Assembly (NCBI GenBank): GCA_016193165.1
Contig: JACPST010000042.1
Location: 1 to 7,898 of the forward strand
Direction: 5' to 3'
DNA length: 7,898 nucleotides
Source of the DNA: Deltaproteobacteria bacterium
GTDB lineage: Bacteria; Bdellovibrionota; JACOXK01; 2-02-FULL-40-11
The notes beneath the pieces were generated by a model. It had not been told where the DNA came from. It saw nothing but the letters and a program-made list of their open reading frames with translations, and made no database searches. Every line of letters starts with the position of its first letter. The first letter of the stretch is position 1. Positions 1-7,653 of this stretch are shown here, piece after piece. The position numbers and the translations under genes were made by a program.

Positions 1-2
1 CC

Positions 3-899
3 CCTTATAAACTTCATACAGCCAATGCCTTATGGGTTCAAAAGGGCTTAGGGTTGCTAAAAAACTATCAAGAGCTTGTTAGGCAATTTTATGGTGGAGA
101 GGCGAGAAATATTGATTTTAGCAAAGCCCAAAAAGCAGCAAAAATGATCAATACGTGGATAGAAGAAAAGACCCATCATAAAATTTCAGGCTTTTTTTCT
201 CCAGAATCATTTTCTAAGTTAACTTGGCTTGTTCTTACGAATGCCATTTATTTTAAAGGAATGTGGGAAATCCCCTTTGATAAGGAGCAGACGAAAGAAG
301 AAGAATTTCAAATCCATAAAGACAAAAAAATTAAGGTTCCCATGATGAGATTGGAAGATAGAGAACTTAAATTTCAATACGCTGAGACAGAAAAATTACA
401 ACTTCTTGAGATGCCGTATAAAGGGGATGAATTATCGATGCTCCTTTTACTTCCTAAAAATAATGATTTAAAAGCTTTGGAAACAAAATTAACATTAGAA
501 AAGTTAAAGACATGGAAAGGTCAAACTAAATATGAACACGTTTTTATTTATCTTCCTAAATTCATATTTAAAAGAAAATATAAGCTTCATCCCACTTTAA
601 GTCACATGGGAATGCCAACCTCATTTACTACTTCGGCAGATTTTTCAGGAATTTTTGGAAAACTAGATATTTTTATTGATAGTGTTTTACATGAGGCTTT
701 TGTAGATGTGAATGAAGAGGGAACAGAAGCTGCTGCTGCGACTGCGCTATCCGATGCGCTATCCGAGTTATTATTAGAAGGACCACGACTATTTACTTTT
801 AGAGCCGACCATCCCTTTTTATTTTTCATCCAAGAAAGAAGAACGGGAAATATTTTATTTATGGGAAGGGTGGAGGAGCCTGTTTTTGAGGCAAAGTAG
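3..899 (+). CDS. Serpin family protease inhibitor, N-terminus outside window
   Basis: The frame is open from the left edge, so about 298 residues are visible and roughly 80-100 N-terminal residues are missing (serpins are usually 370-400). Seen: the core strand NAIYFKGMW, the motif MPYKGDELSMLLLLPK, the inhibitory hinge EEGTEAAAATA (nt about 714-746) and the C-terminal serpin signature FRADHPFLFFI followed by GNILFMGRVEEP. The small alanine-rich hinge is what family knowledge associates with true inhibitors, where the reactive loop inserts into sheet A after cleavage; the likely targets are serine or cysteine proteases. The loop beyond the hinge is about six residues longer than in alpha-1-antitrypsin and contains a tandem ALSD/ALSE repeat, so P1 cannot be placed with confidence. 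No cysteine is visible. Whether the protein has a signal peptide cannot be seen. It ends 133 nt before mreB and is functionally unrelated to the operon downstream. Confidence 0.93.
   Translation, partial: PYKLHTANALWVQKGLGLLKNYQELVRQFYGGEARNIDFSKAQKAAKMINTWIEEKTHHKISGFFSPESFSKLTWLVLTNAIYFKGMWEIPFDKEQTKEEEFQIHKDKKIKVPMMRLEDRELKFQYAETEKLQLLEMPYKGDELSMLLLLPKNNDLKALETKLTLEKLKTWKGQTKYEHVFIYLPKFIFKRKYKLHPTLSHMGMPTSFTTSADFSGIFGKLDIFIDSVLHEAFVDVNEEGTEAAAATALSDALSELLLEGPRLFTFRADHPFLFFIQERRTGNILFMGRVEEPVFEAK
743..766 (+). repeat. 12-bp perfect tandem duplication in serpin reactive loop
   Basis: Two adjacent identical copies of TGCGCTATCCGA lie at 743-754 and 755-766. The period is a multiple of three, so the frame is kept and the loop gains four residues (ALSD then ALSE). 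It falls directly after the alanine hinge, in the segment presented to target proteases. Replication slippage is the simplest origin. Confidence 0.9.
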
Positions 900-1020
900 T
901 TTAAAAAATCCACGTCGTGGTGGTACAATAACTTCTGAAAACTTGTATGGTTCTGTCATACCCCCATGTTGGGTTTTGGCCAGGGACTTTTCACTTGTAA
1001 ATGAGTATTCAGCATGGTAA

Positions 1021-2086
<1,066 letters not shown>

Positions 2087-2616
2087 TGACTTTTCCACAT
2101 GTTAGTAAGCTTAAGATTTATTTGAGATTTTAAAACGATGCCTGAATTATCTATGAAAGAGTTTTTAGAAGCTGGCGTTCATTTTGGACATCAACGAGGT
2201 CGTTGGAATCCTAAAATGAAGCCTTATATTTTTGATGTGCGCGATGATGTGCATATTATTGATCTTCAAAAAACAGTTGATCTTTGCCGTGATGCTTGTA
2301 ATTTTGTTCGTTCACTTACAGCCGAAGGGCAAAAGGTTTTATTTGTTGGGACAAAAAAACAAGCCCAGCAAATTGTTCAAGACGAAGCCACTCGTGCTAA
2401 AATGTTTTATGTAACGCATCGCTGGCTTGGCGGAACACTTACCAATTTTAAAACAATTCGTATGGGGGTTAATAACCTCAAACGTATTGAAGATATGGAA
2501 GCCAAAGGACTTTTTGATGTGCTTCCTAAAAAAGAAGTCTCTGCCTTAAAAAAAGAACGCCAAAAACTTTTAAGTGGACTTAGTGGTATCCGAGAAATGA
2601 AAAAACTTCCTGGGGC

Positions 2617-2623
2617 TTTAATA
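2617..2623 (+). other. Deletion breakpoint inside rpsB
   Basis: Reading frame 2 gives the last S2-like codons GCT TTA here; frame 1 gives AAT AAA CTT TGC, the next S2-like codons. The conserved segment between them is missing. The best fit is a loss of 46 nt, which agrees with both the family spacing and the observed shift of frame (remainder 1 on division by three). Confidence 0.8.
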
Positions 2624-2950
2624 AACTTTGCATTCCTGTGGTTGCCGTTGTGGACACCAATTGTAATCCTGACAATATTTCTTATGTTATTCCTGGAAAT
2701 GACGATGCCATTAAGGCCATTCGTCTTTTTTCTTCTCTCATTGCCAGTGCCTGTTTAGAAGGGGTTCGAGAGTATGAACAAAAACTTCGAGAAGAGGGAG
2801 TTCAAACCGAAGAAGAGGAACCCAAAGTTTCTGCCGCGGATGTCTTGAGTGTCGGAGAAACGTTGGTCCCTGTTGATCCTGCCAAATATGAGGAAAAGTC
2901 CACCCCTGAATCTGAAGGAGAAACAGAAGCCGGGGAGACAGAAGAAGATA

Positions 2951-2955
2951 AAGGA
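2951..2955 (+). promoter_or_regulatory. Ribosome binding site of tsf
   Basis: AAGGA lies 10 nt before ATG 2966 and within the end of rpsB. It supports ATG 2966 as the tsf start rather than the longer open frame that begins at 2849. Confidence 0.6.
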
Positions 2956-2965
2956 TCTTCCTGAG

Positions 2966-3610
2966 ATGGTTTCTGCTGAAGCCGTTAAAAAATTAAGAGA
3001 AAAAACAGGGGCACCGATGATGGACTGTAAAGCTGCCCTTCAAGAAACCCACGGCGATTTTGAAAAAGCCATTGATTTTTTAAGAAAAAAAGGCATTGCC
3101 GATGCTTCTAAAAAAGCAGGGCGTATGGCCTCTGAAGGACTCGTTCATTCTTATATTCATGGGGAAGGAAGAATCGGTGTTTTGGTGGAAGTCAATTGCG
3201 AAACAGATTTTGTTGCAAAAAATGAGGAGTTTAAAGCTTTTGTAAAAGATATTGCTATGCATGTCGCAGCCTCTAATCCTTTGTATGTGTCAGAAAGTGA
3301 TGTGCCCCAAAATGTATTGGACAAGGAAAGAGAGATTTATAAACATCAAGCTTCGGAATCCAAAAAGCCGCCTCAAGTGATTAATAAAATTGTCGATGGA
3401 AAAATTCAAAAATATTATGAAGAAATATGTCTTTTAAAACAACCGTTTATTAAAGATCAAAACAAAAAAATAGAAGGCCTCCTCAAAGAGCTCATTGCAA
3501 AGGTAGGAGAAAATTGTACCATCCGACGATTTGTGAGATTTCAGCTGGGTGAAGGAAAACAAACTTACTGCCCCGAAATATCAACGAATTCTTTTAAAAT
3601 TAAGCGGTGA
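2966..3610 (+). CDS. tsf: Elongation factor Ts, abnormal C-terminus
   Basis: EF-Ts is the nucleotide exchange factor that releases GDP from EF-Tu. The start [20 protein letters not shown] aligns with the family from its first residues. Visible are the N-terminal UBA-like module with [12 protein letters not shown] (residues 14-25), the second signature [11 protein letters not shown] (residues 75-85, TDFV at 80-83 contacting EF-Tu), and the short-form core ending [10 protein letters not shown] and FVRFQLGEG at residue 197. Short-form relatives continue for about 15 more residues (usually a K/E-rich, DFAAEV-like tail). Here the frame instead runs to 3610 through the start of pyrH, giving a tail unlike EF-Ts. 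Thus the domain core is complete but the end is probably altered by a deletion at the tsf/pyrH junction. rpsB and tsf are the usual pair, with one base between them. Confidence 0.9.
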   Translation: MVSAEAVKKLREKTGAPMMDCKAALQETHGDFEKAIDFLRKKGIADASKKAGRMASEGLVHSYIHGEGRIGVLVEVNCETDFVAKNEEFKAFVKDIAMHVAASNPLYVSESDVPQNVLDKEREIYKHQASESKKPPQVINKIVDGKIQKYYEEICLLKQPFIKDQNKKIEGLLKELIAKVGENCTIRRFVRFQLGEGKQTYCPEISTNSFKIKR

Positions 3611-4280
3611 AGCCTTAAGCGGCGGACAAGCCAGCGGCATTAGTTCAGAAATTTTGGAAAAAATTGCCCGTGAAGTAAAAGAAATTTCTGATCTAGGAGT
3701 GGAAATTGCCATTGTCATTGGCGGGGGAAATATTTGGAGAGGGCTGGAAGCAAGTTCTAAGGGTATGGATCGAGCCTCCGCTGATTATATTGGAATGCTG
3801 GCAACGACGATCAATAGCCTCGCTCTTCAACATGCCTTAGAAAAAGAGGGGATTTATACCCGCGTTCTTTCAGCCATTGAAATGCATCAATTAGCTGAAG
3901 CGTATATTCGAAGACGAGCCATTCGACATTTGGAGAAAAAAAGGATTGTCATTTTTGCGGCGGGTACGGGAAATCCTTATTTTACCACGGATACGGCCGC
4001 AGCCCTTCGTGCGATGGAAATTGGAGCTAATGTGATTTTGAAGGCTACCCGCGTGGATGGCGTTTATGACAAAGATCCTTTAAAAAATAAAGATGCCAAA
4101 ATGTTTAAGCGATTGACGTATATTGATGTCCTTCAGAAAAAACTGGAAGTCATGGATTCAACAGCCATTTCTTTGTGTATGGATAATGACCTTCAAATTA
4201 TCGTTTTTAATCTTTCCAAAGAAGGAAATATTAAGCGGGTTGTGTGTGGAGAAACGATAGGAACTTTGGTTGGGAGCTAA
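3549..4280 (+). CDS. pyrH: UMP kinase
   Basis: Bacterial UMP kinase converts UMP to UDP with ATP and belongs to the amino acid kinase fold. Seen: [14 protein letters not shown] near the N-terminus (residues 10-23), GGGNIWRG (58-65), the [12 protein letters not shown] helix, [28 protein letters not shown] (substrate loop) and [13 protein letters not shown]. The length, 243 residues, is normal. The only available start is GTG 3549, since a TGA lies in frame at 3534-3536 and no ATG occurs before the kinase motif; it has no convincing ribosome binding site and lies inside tsf. The true start may have been lost together with the end of tsf. The stop at 4278-4280 is four bases from frr. Confidence 0.93.
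   Translation: MKENKLTAPKYQRILLKLSGEALSGGQASGISSEILEKIAREVKEISDLGVEIAIVIGGGNIWRGLEASSKGMDRASADYIGMLATTINSLALQHALEKEGIYTRVLSAIEMHQLAEAYIRRRAIRHLEKKRIVIFAAGTGNPYFTTDTAAALRAMEIGANVILKATRVDGVYDKDPLKNKDAKMFKRLTYIDVLQKKLEVMDSTAISLCMDNDLQIIVFNLSKEGNIKRVVCGETIGTLVGS
4272..4276 (+). promoter_or_regulatory. Ribosome binding site of frr
   Basis: GGGAG, inside the last codons of pyrH, lies 8 nt before ATG 4285. It decides that start in preference to an upstream in-frame TTG at 4270, and suggests translational coupling of pyrH and frr. Confidence 0.65.
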
Positions 4281-4284
4281 AGAT

Positions 4285-4821
4285 ATGGATTTAAACAGTA
4301 TCCAAGCCAAAATGCAAAAGTCTCTCGAAAGTTTTAAAGGGGAGCTTGCCAAAATTAGAACTGGGCGAGCGACGACAGCTCTTTTAGATACGATGATGGT
4401 CGATTACTATGGGTCAATGACCGCTCTTAAAAATATGGCAACGATTTCTGCTCCCGAGCCAAGGCTTTTAACGGTGCAGCCTTGGGATATCACACAAATT
4501 CCAGCCATTGAAAAAGCAATTATGACTTCAGACATGGGATTAATGCCAGGCAATGATGGGAAGGTGATTCGTATTCCTTTGCCCCCTCTCTCTGAAGAGC
4601 GTCGCAAAGAATTGGTGAAATTGGTTAAAAAAATTGGAGAAGATGCCAAAGTTTCCATTCGAAATATTCGCCGGGATGCCAACGATGCTTTAAAGAATGA
4701 AAAACTTCCTGAAGATGATTTAAGAAAAGCACAAGCTCAAGTTCAAAAATTTACGGATGAGCATATTCAAAAAATAGATTCCCTCCTGCTAAGTAAAGAA
4801 AAAGATATTTTAAATGTCTAG
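4285..4821 (+). CDS. frr: Ribosome recycling factor
   Basis: RRF splits post-termination ribosomes together with EF-G. The protein is 178 residues from ATG 4285 (E. coli 185). Clear family motifs are KIRTGRATTALLD, VDYYGSMTALKNMATIS (domain II), PEPRLLTVQPWD, IRIPLPPLSEERRKELVKLV and NIRRDANDAL. Domain I is the three-helix bundle built from both ends and domain II is inserted near the N-terminus. Compared with E. coli, four residues are absent near the loop joining the last two helices (DANDALK then NEKLPEDD); this is in frame and may be natural or a small deletion. The gene follows pyrH, as in many bacteria, and its last eight bases overlap uppS. Confidence 0.96.
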   Translation: MDLNSIQAKMQKSLESFKGELAKIRTGRATTALLDTMMVDYYGSMTALKNMATISAPEPRLLTVQPWDITQIPAIEKAIMTSDMGLMPGNDGKVIRIPLPPLSEERRKELVKLVKKIGEDAKVSIRNIRRDANDALKNEKLPEDDLRKAQAQVQKFTDEHIQKIDSLLLSKEKDILNV

Positions 4822-5590
4822 TTCTCTTGAAACGCTTCAAAAGACACTTGATCTTCGTCATTTGCCTGCGCATGTGGCCATCATTCCAGATGGGAATGGA
4901 CGTTGGGCGAAGCTGCGTGGTCCAAACCGCACGATGGGGCATGTTCGAGGAACGGCCAATGTGAAAGAAATTGTGACTTTTGCAAAAGAATTGGGGATCC
5001 GAGTTTTGACGATCTATGCTTTTTCTGATGAAAATTGGCAAAGACCCCTTCAAGAAGTTGAAATTTTAATGGATCTTTTAAAGCAGTATTTGATTCAAGA
5101 GCGAGAAACGATTCTTAAAAATAAAATTCAGCTGCGTGCCATTGGAACCCTCGAGAGATTGCCCATACCTGTTTTAGAAGAGCTTAAAAAAACCATCGAG
5201 CTTTCAAGTCAGAATCAAGAGATGATTTTAAATTTTGCCGTGTCTTATGGTTCTCGTTCAGAAATCATTCGAGCTATCCAAAAGATTTCCCAAGATGTTT
5301 TAAAAGGAAAATTTCTTCCGGAAAAAATTGATTCTGCGTTGTTTAGCCAGTATTTATATACAAAAGATCTTCCGGACCCTGATCTTTTAATCCGTACCAG
5401 TGGAGAAATGCGGATTAGTAATTTTTTGCTGTGGCAGATGGCCTATACAGAGCTTTATGTAACTCCAACGCTTTGGCCGGATTTTAGTCGAGAAGAGTTT
5501 TTAAAAGCGCTTTTAGAATATCAAACAAGAGAACGTCGATTTGGATTAACCGAAGAGCAAATTTTATTCCATGGATGCGACACTCACTAG
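4814..5590 (+). CDS. uppS: Isoprenyl transferase (undecaprenyl diphosphate synthase)
   Basis: A cis-prenyltransferase that adds isopentenyl diphosphate to farnesyl diphosphate to make the C55 lipid carrier for peptidoglycan and other envelope polymers. It has 258 residues and looks complete. Catalytic Asp26 sits in IIPDGNGRWAK and His43 in MGHVRG, both at the same numbers as in E. coli. YAFSDENWQRP, the RTSGEMRISNFLLWQ block (from Arg194) and the C-terminal YQTRERRFG follow. The residue before Asp26 is Pro where most bacterial enzymes have Met. ATG 4814 lies inside frr with an 8-nt overlap, and the end overlaps cdsA by 20 nt, implying coupled translation. Product chain length cannot be read from the sequence; undecaprenyl is inferred from family and neighbours. 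Confidence 0.95.
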   Translation: MSSSLETLQKTLDLRHLPAHVAIIPDGNGRWAKLRGPNRTMGHVRGTANVKEIVTFAKELGIRVLTIYAFSDENWQRPLQEVEILMDLLKQYLIQERETILKNKIQLRAIGTLERLPIPVLEELKKTIELSSQNQEMILNFAVSYGSRSEIIRAIQKISQDVLKGKFLPEKIDSALFSQYLYTKDLPDPDLLIRTSGEMRISNFLLWQMAYTELYVTPTLWPDFSREEFLKALLEYQTRERRFGLTEEQILFHGCDTH

Positions 5591-6386
5591 AAGAGTTGTG
5601 ACCGCCGTTATAGGCGTTGTCCTCATTTTGGCTCTGATTGTTTATGGCCAAAACTGGGGGACGCCTCTTTTAGCCTTGGTCTGTTGTTTTGGGTCCCTCT
5701 GGGAATATTTTGTAATGCTTTTTGCCTTTCCCGAACAGATGCTTCAAAAGGGTGTGGGAATTATTTTAGGATTTGCTATGGCTTCTTTAATTATTTTTAG
5801 AGCGGGTTTTTTGTACGAGGGAGTCAGCCTTTTTTTTATTAGCTTATTTATTTTTTATCTGGTGCTGGCGCATTTTTCCCAAAATCGTTTGTCTCAGCTT
5901 TTTTCAGAGCTGGCCTTTACCTTAAGTGGAGTATTTTATATTAGTTTTTTATTTTCTTTCTGGCCCAAAGTTCGTGAGTTAGAACAGGGATCTTATTGGA
6001 TTTTTTTGGTGTTTTTAATTCCTTGGCTTTCAGATACGGCGGCCTATTTTGTTGGAAAAAGTTTAGGACGGCAAAAGCTTTCTCCCCTGGTCAGCCCTCA
6101 TAAAACAGTTGAAGGAGCTATCGGTGGAATTTTAGGAGCCACCCTTGGTGTTGTTCTTTATAAATTTTTAATTTTTTCTGAACTTTCTTTCATGGCTTGT
6201 TTTTTCTTGGGGGTGGGGGGGTCCATCATTAGCCAGCTTGGAGATCTTTATGAGTCTTTGATTAAACGAGCGCTCCACGTGAAAGATTCAGGAGTGGTGA
6301 TTCCAGGCCATGGGGGTATTTTGGACAGATTTGACAGCGTGCTCTTTTGCGGCCCCTTTATTTATTTTTACGCCCGATTCATTTAA
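5571..6386 (+). CDS. cdsA: Phosphatidate cytidylyltransferase (CDP-diglyceride synthase)
   Basis: This integral membrane enzyme makes CDP-diacylglycerol from CTP and phosphatidic acid, the precursor of bacterial phospholipids. The 271-residue protein is within the family's usual length. It has about eight hydrophobic segments, the first at residues 9-27. The family signature occupies residues 229-255 and is complete: SLIKR, then HVKDSG, then PGHGGILDRFD, with its acidic metal-binding residues present. IPWLSDTAAYFVGKSLGR and SPHKTVEGAIGG are the other conserved blocks. The start ATG 5571 overlaps the end of uppS by 20 nt; a second ATG at 5575 is out of frame. It ends 7 nt before dxr. The uppS-cdsA-dxr order is common in proteobacteria. 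Confidence 0.96.
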   Translation: MDATLTRRVVTAVIGVVLILALIVYGQNWGTPLLALVCCFGSLWEYFVMLFAFPEQMLQKGVGIILGFAMASLIIFRAGFLYEGVSLFFISLFIFYLVLAHFSQNRLSQLFSELAFTLSGVFYISFLFSFWPKVRELEQGSYWIFLVFLIPWLSDTAAYFVGKSLGRQKLSPLVSPHKTVEGAIGGILGATLGVVLYKFLIFSELSFMACFFLGVGGSIISQLGDLYESLIKRALHVKDSGVVIPGHGGILDRFDSVLFCGPFIYFYARFI

Positions 6387-6393
6387 TAATGGC

Positions 6394-7493
6394 ATGAAGA
6401 AAAAAATTTCTATTTTAGGCTCTACCGGTTCTATTGGGGTGAATACCTTGGAAGTGATTTCCTTCGCGCCCGATCGATTTGAAGTGATTGGCCTAGCCTG
6501 CGGCACCCAGGGTGCTGTTCTCGAAAAACAAATTGAAACCTTTCATCCCAAAATTGTTTCTGTGGGAACAGAAGAGCTTGTGCTCCCCCTCCAACAAAAA
6601 TTTCCTCACCTAGAAATTTTATGGGGTGAAGAAGGACTTGTTACCCTTGCGCAAGATTCCCGATCAGATCTGATTGTCTCCGCGTTAGTGGGGGCGAAAG
6701 GGATTAAGCCCACGTTTGCCGCGATTCAAGCCAAAAAAGATGTCGCGTTGGCCAACAAAGAAGTTTTGGTTGCGGCAGGCGCATTGGTGATGCCAGAGGT
6801 TCAAAGACAAGGCATTCGACTTTTACCGATTGATAGTGAACATAGTGCTCTTTTCCAAGTTTTTGAAAACCATAATAAAGACTCTATTGAAAAAGTAATT
6901 TTAACTGCTTCTGGGGGGCCTTTTTTACATCGTCCAAAAGAAACATTCTCTTCTATTATGCCTGAAGAAGCTTTAAAACACCCCTCTTGGTCTATGGGAA
7001 AAAGAATTACGATTGATTCTGCAACACTCATGAACAAAGGTTTTGAGATTATTGAGGCCCGTTGGCTTTTTGACCTTTCGCCATCTCAAATTGAAGTTGT
7101 GGTTCATCCCCAATCCATTGTTCACTCTCTCATCAGTTATCGGGATGGAAATATGTTGGCGTGCTTATCGACTCCCGACATGAAAGCTCCGCTTGGATAT
7201 GCACTGTCGCCTCCAGAGCGCCCGTCTACCGAAGTCGTTCGTCTCCTTTGCTCAAGCTCTCTTATGAGGTGGCAAAAAAAGGAGGTGTCTATCCGGCACT
7301 GATGAATGCCGCGGATGAAATTACAGTTGAGGCTTTTTTAAGAAAACAAATTTCCTTTATTCAAATTTCAGAGCTTATTGAAAAAACAGTCTCTTCATAC
7401 AAAGAGTCTCTTCCTTTATCTTTAGAGGGAATTTTAGAGGCAGATCAATGGGCGCGAAGAAGAGCAAATGGTTTGATAAAGGGGTTGTCTTAG
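6394..7493 (+). pseudogene. dxr: 1-deoxy-D-xylulose 5-phosphate reductoisomerase, frameshifted
   Basis: Dxr performs the first committed step of the MEP pathway, NADPH-dependent conversion of DXP to MEP. From ATG 6394: the NADPH loop GSTGSIG (residues 9-15), ALANKEVLVAAG, the metal site IDSEHSALFQ (Asp147, Glu149), TASGGPF, HPSWSMGKRITIDSATLMNK, EARWLF and HPQSIVHSL, all intact. The match runs to about residue 282 (TEVV, near 7239), then resumes from 7245 in another frame as PLLKLSYEVAKKGGVYPALM to the stop at 7491-7493. About 19 residues of the C-terminal region (the LDF...DRY segment of E. coli) are missing; the spacing fits a loss of about 55 nt. Read straight, the frame ends at 7302. Restored, the protein would be about 383 residues, normal for the family. 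No clear ribosome binding site is seen. Assembly error or true mutation cannot be told from here. Confidence 0.93.
7237..7247 (+). other. Deletion breakpoint inside dxr
   Basis: Frame 1 supplies the last Dxr-like codons (GAA GTC GTT); frame 3 supplies the next (CCT TTG CTC AAG). The intervening conserved segment is missing. Compared with E. coli spacing about 55 nt are lost, again a number leaving remainder 1 on division by three. Confidence 0.75.
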
Positions 7494-7525
7494 GTTTTTG
7501 ATTTATGTTACCCTAAGTGTTCTAA

Positions 7526-7649
7526 TGTAAGGCCTCAGTTATAGGGGAAGACAAGGCCGCAGGGAGGAGGGCGACGCAGGCGTACTGTAGAGTACGTCGA
7601 GGAGCCTGACGACCGAGAACGCAGTATTCCCCATAAATGAGGCCTTACA
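7526..7649. repeat. 124-bp palindromic intergenic element (REP or MITE-like)
   Basis: TGTAAGGCCTCA (7526-7537) and TGAGGCCTTACA (7638-7649) are perfect 12-bp inverted repeats. The pairing continues inward imperfectly to GGGGAA (7544-7549) with TTCCCC (7627-7632). The centre holds a second hairpin, CGTACT (7581-7586), loop GTAG, AGTACG (7591-7596). The interior is clearly more GC-rich than the surrounding genes. TCTA occurs on both sides at symmetric distance (7521-7524 and 7651-7654), possibly a target duplication. No coding frame is evident. It fills most of the 160-nt gap between dxr and rseP and could be a mobile non-autonomous element, an mRNA hairpin that ends or stabilises transcripts, or both. 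The structure is certain, the class is inferred. Confidence 0.8.
7639..7642 (+). promoter_or_regulatory. Candidate rseP ribosome binding site inside the palindrome
   Basis: GAGG is the only Shine-Dalgarno-like sequence before ATG 7654, at 11 nt spacing, which is on the long side. It lies in the right arm of the 12-bp inverted repeat, so it would be paired when the hairpin forms. Confidence 0.4.
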
Positions 7650-7653
7650 ATCT

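Larger units (their letters stand above)
2138..2964 (+). pseudogene. rpsB: 30S ribosomal protein S2, frameshifted by internal deletion
   Basis: S2 binds the small subunit head-body junction and is needed for S1 recruitment. Residues from ATG 2138 match S2 throughout: [57 protein letters not shown], and MKKLPGAL ending near 2617. The match then stops and continues in another frame from about 2620 as [19 protein letters not shown] and [14 protein letters not shown]. Against E. coli S2, about 15 residues (the FVID...EA segment) plus one base, 46 nt, are absent; read straight on, the frame ends at 2758 with a nonsense tail. With the gap restored the protein would be about 290 residues, longer than E. 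coli's 241 because of an acidic Glu-rich C-terminal extension. The TGA at 2962-2964 is one base from tsf. Either an assembly error or a true null allele; identity is certain. Confidence 0.93.

Noticed and set aside
602..928. Minus-strand open frame opposite the serpin (and similar ones opposite mreB, tsf, frr, uppS and dxr)
   Set aside because: No recognisable domains; they are shadows of well-supported + strand genes.
909..930. Short palindrome CCACGTCGTGG after the serpin as a terminator
   Set aside because: Four-base stem with a three-base loop and no T tract on the + strand. The A-run on its left would only suit a minus-strand terminator, and no minus-strand gene ends there.
945..961. 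GTATG-N7-CATAC hairpin in the serpin-mreB gap
   Set aside because: Five-base stem with no supporting context; expected by chance in a gap of this length.
2626..2631. Shared CTTTGC just after both the rpsB and dxr breakpoints (also 7246-7251)
   Set aside because: A six-base match at slightly different distances is likely by chance, and the tsf/pyrH site lacks it.
2600..2760. Programmed ribosomal frameshifting or bypassing in rpsB and dxr
   Set aside because: Frameshifting can join two frames but cannot supply the 15-19 conserved residues that are absent. Bypassing skips extra sequence, while here sequence is missing.
6310..6393. Longer dxr start at 6310
   Set aside because: It would overlap the conserved cdsA C-terminus and add 28 residues before the NADPH-binding strand, which normally lies at the very N-terminus; ATG 6394 fits.
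2138..7493. Introns or inteins as the cause of the broken genes
   Set aside because: These would add sequence between the halves; the halves are adjacent with material lost.
7526..7649. CRISPR repeat or tRNA in the dxr-rseP gap
   Set aside because: There is one inverted-repeat unit with no direct repeats or spacers, and no cloverleaf or CCA-type end can be drawn.
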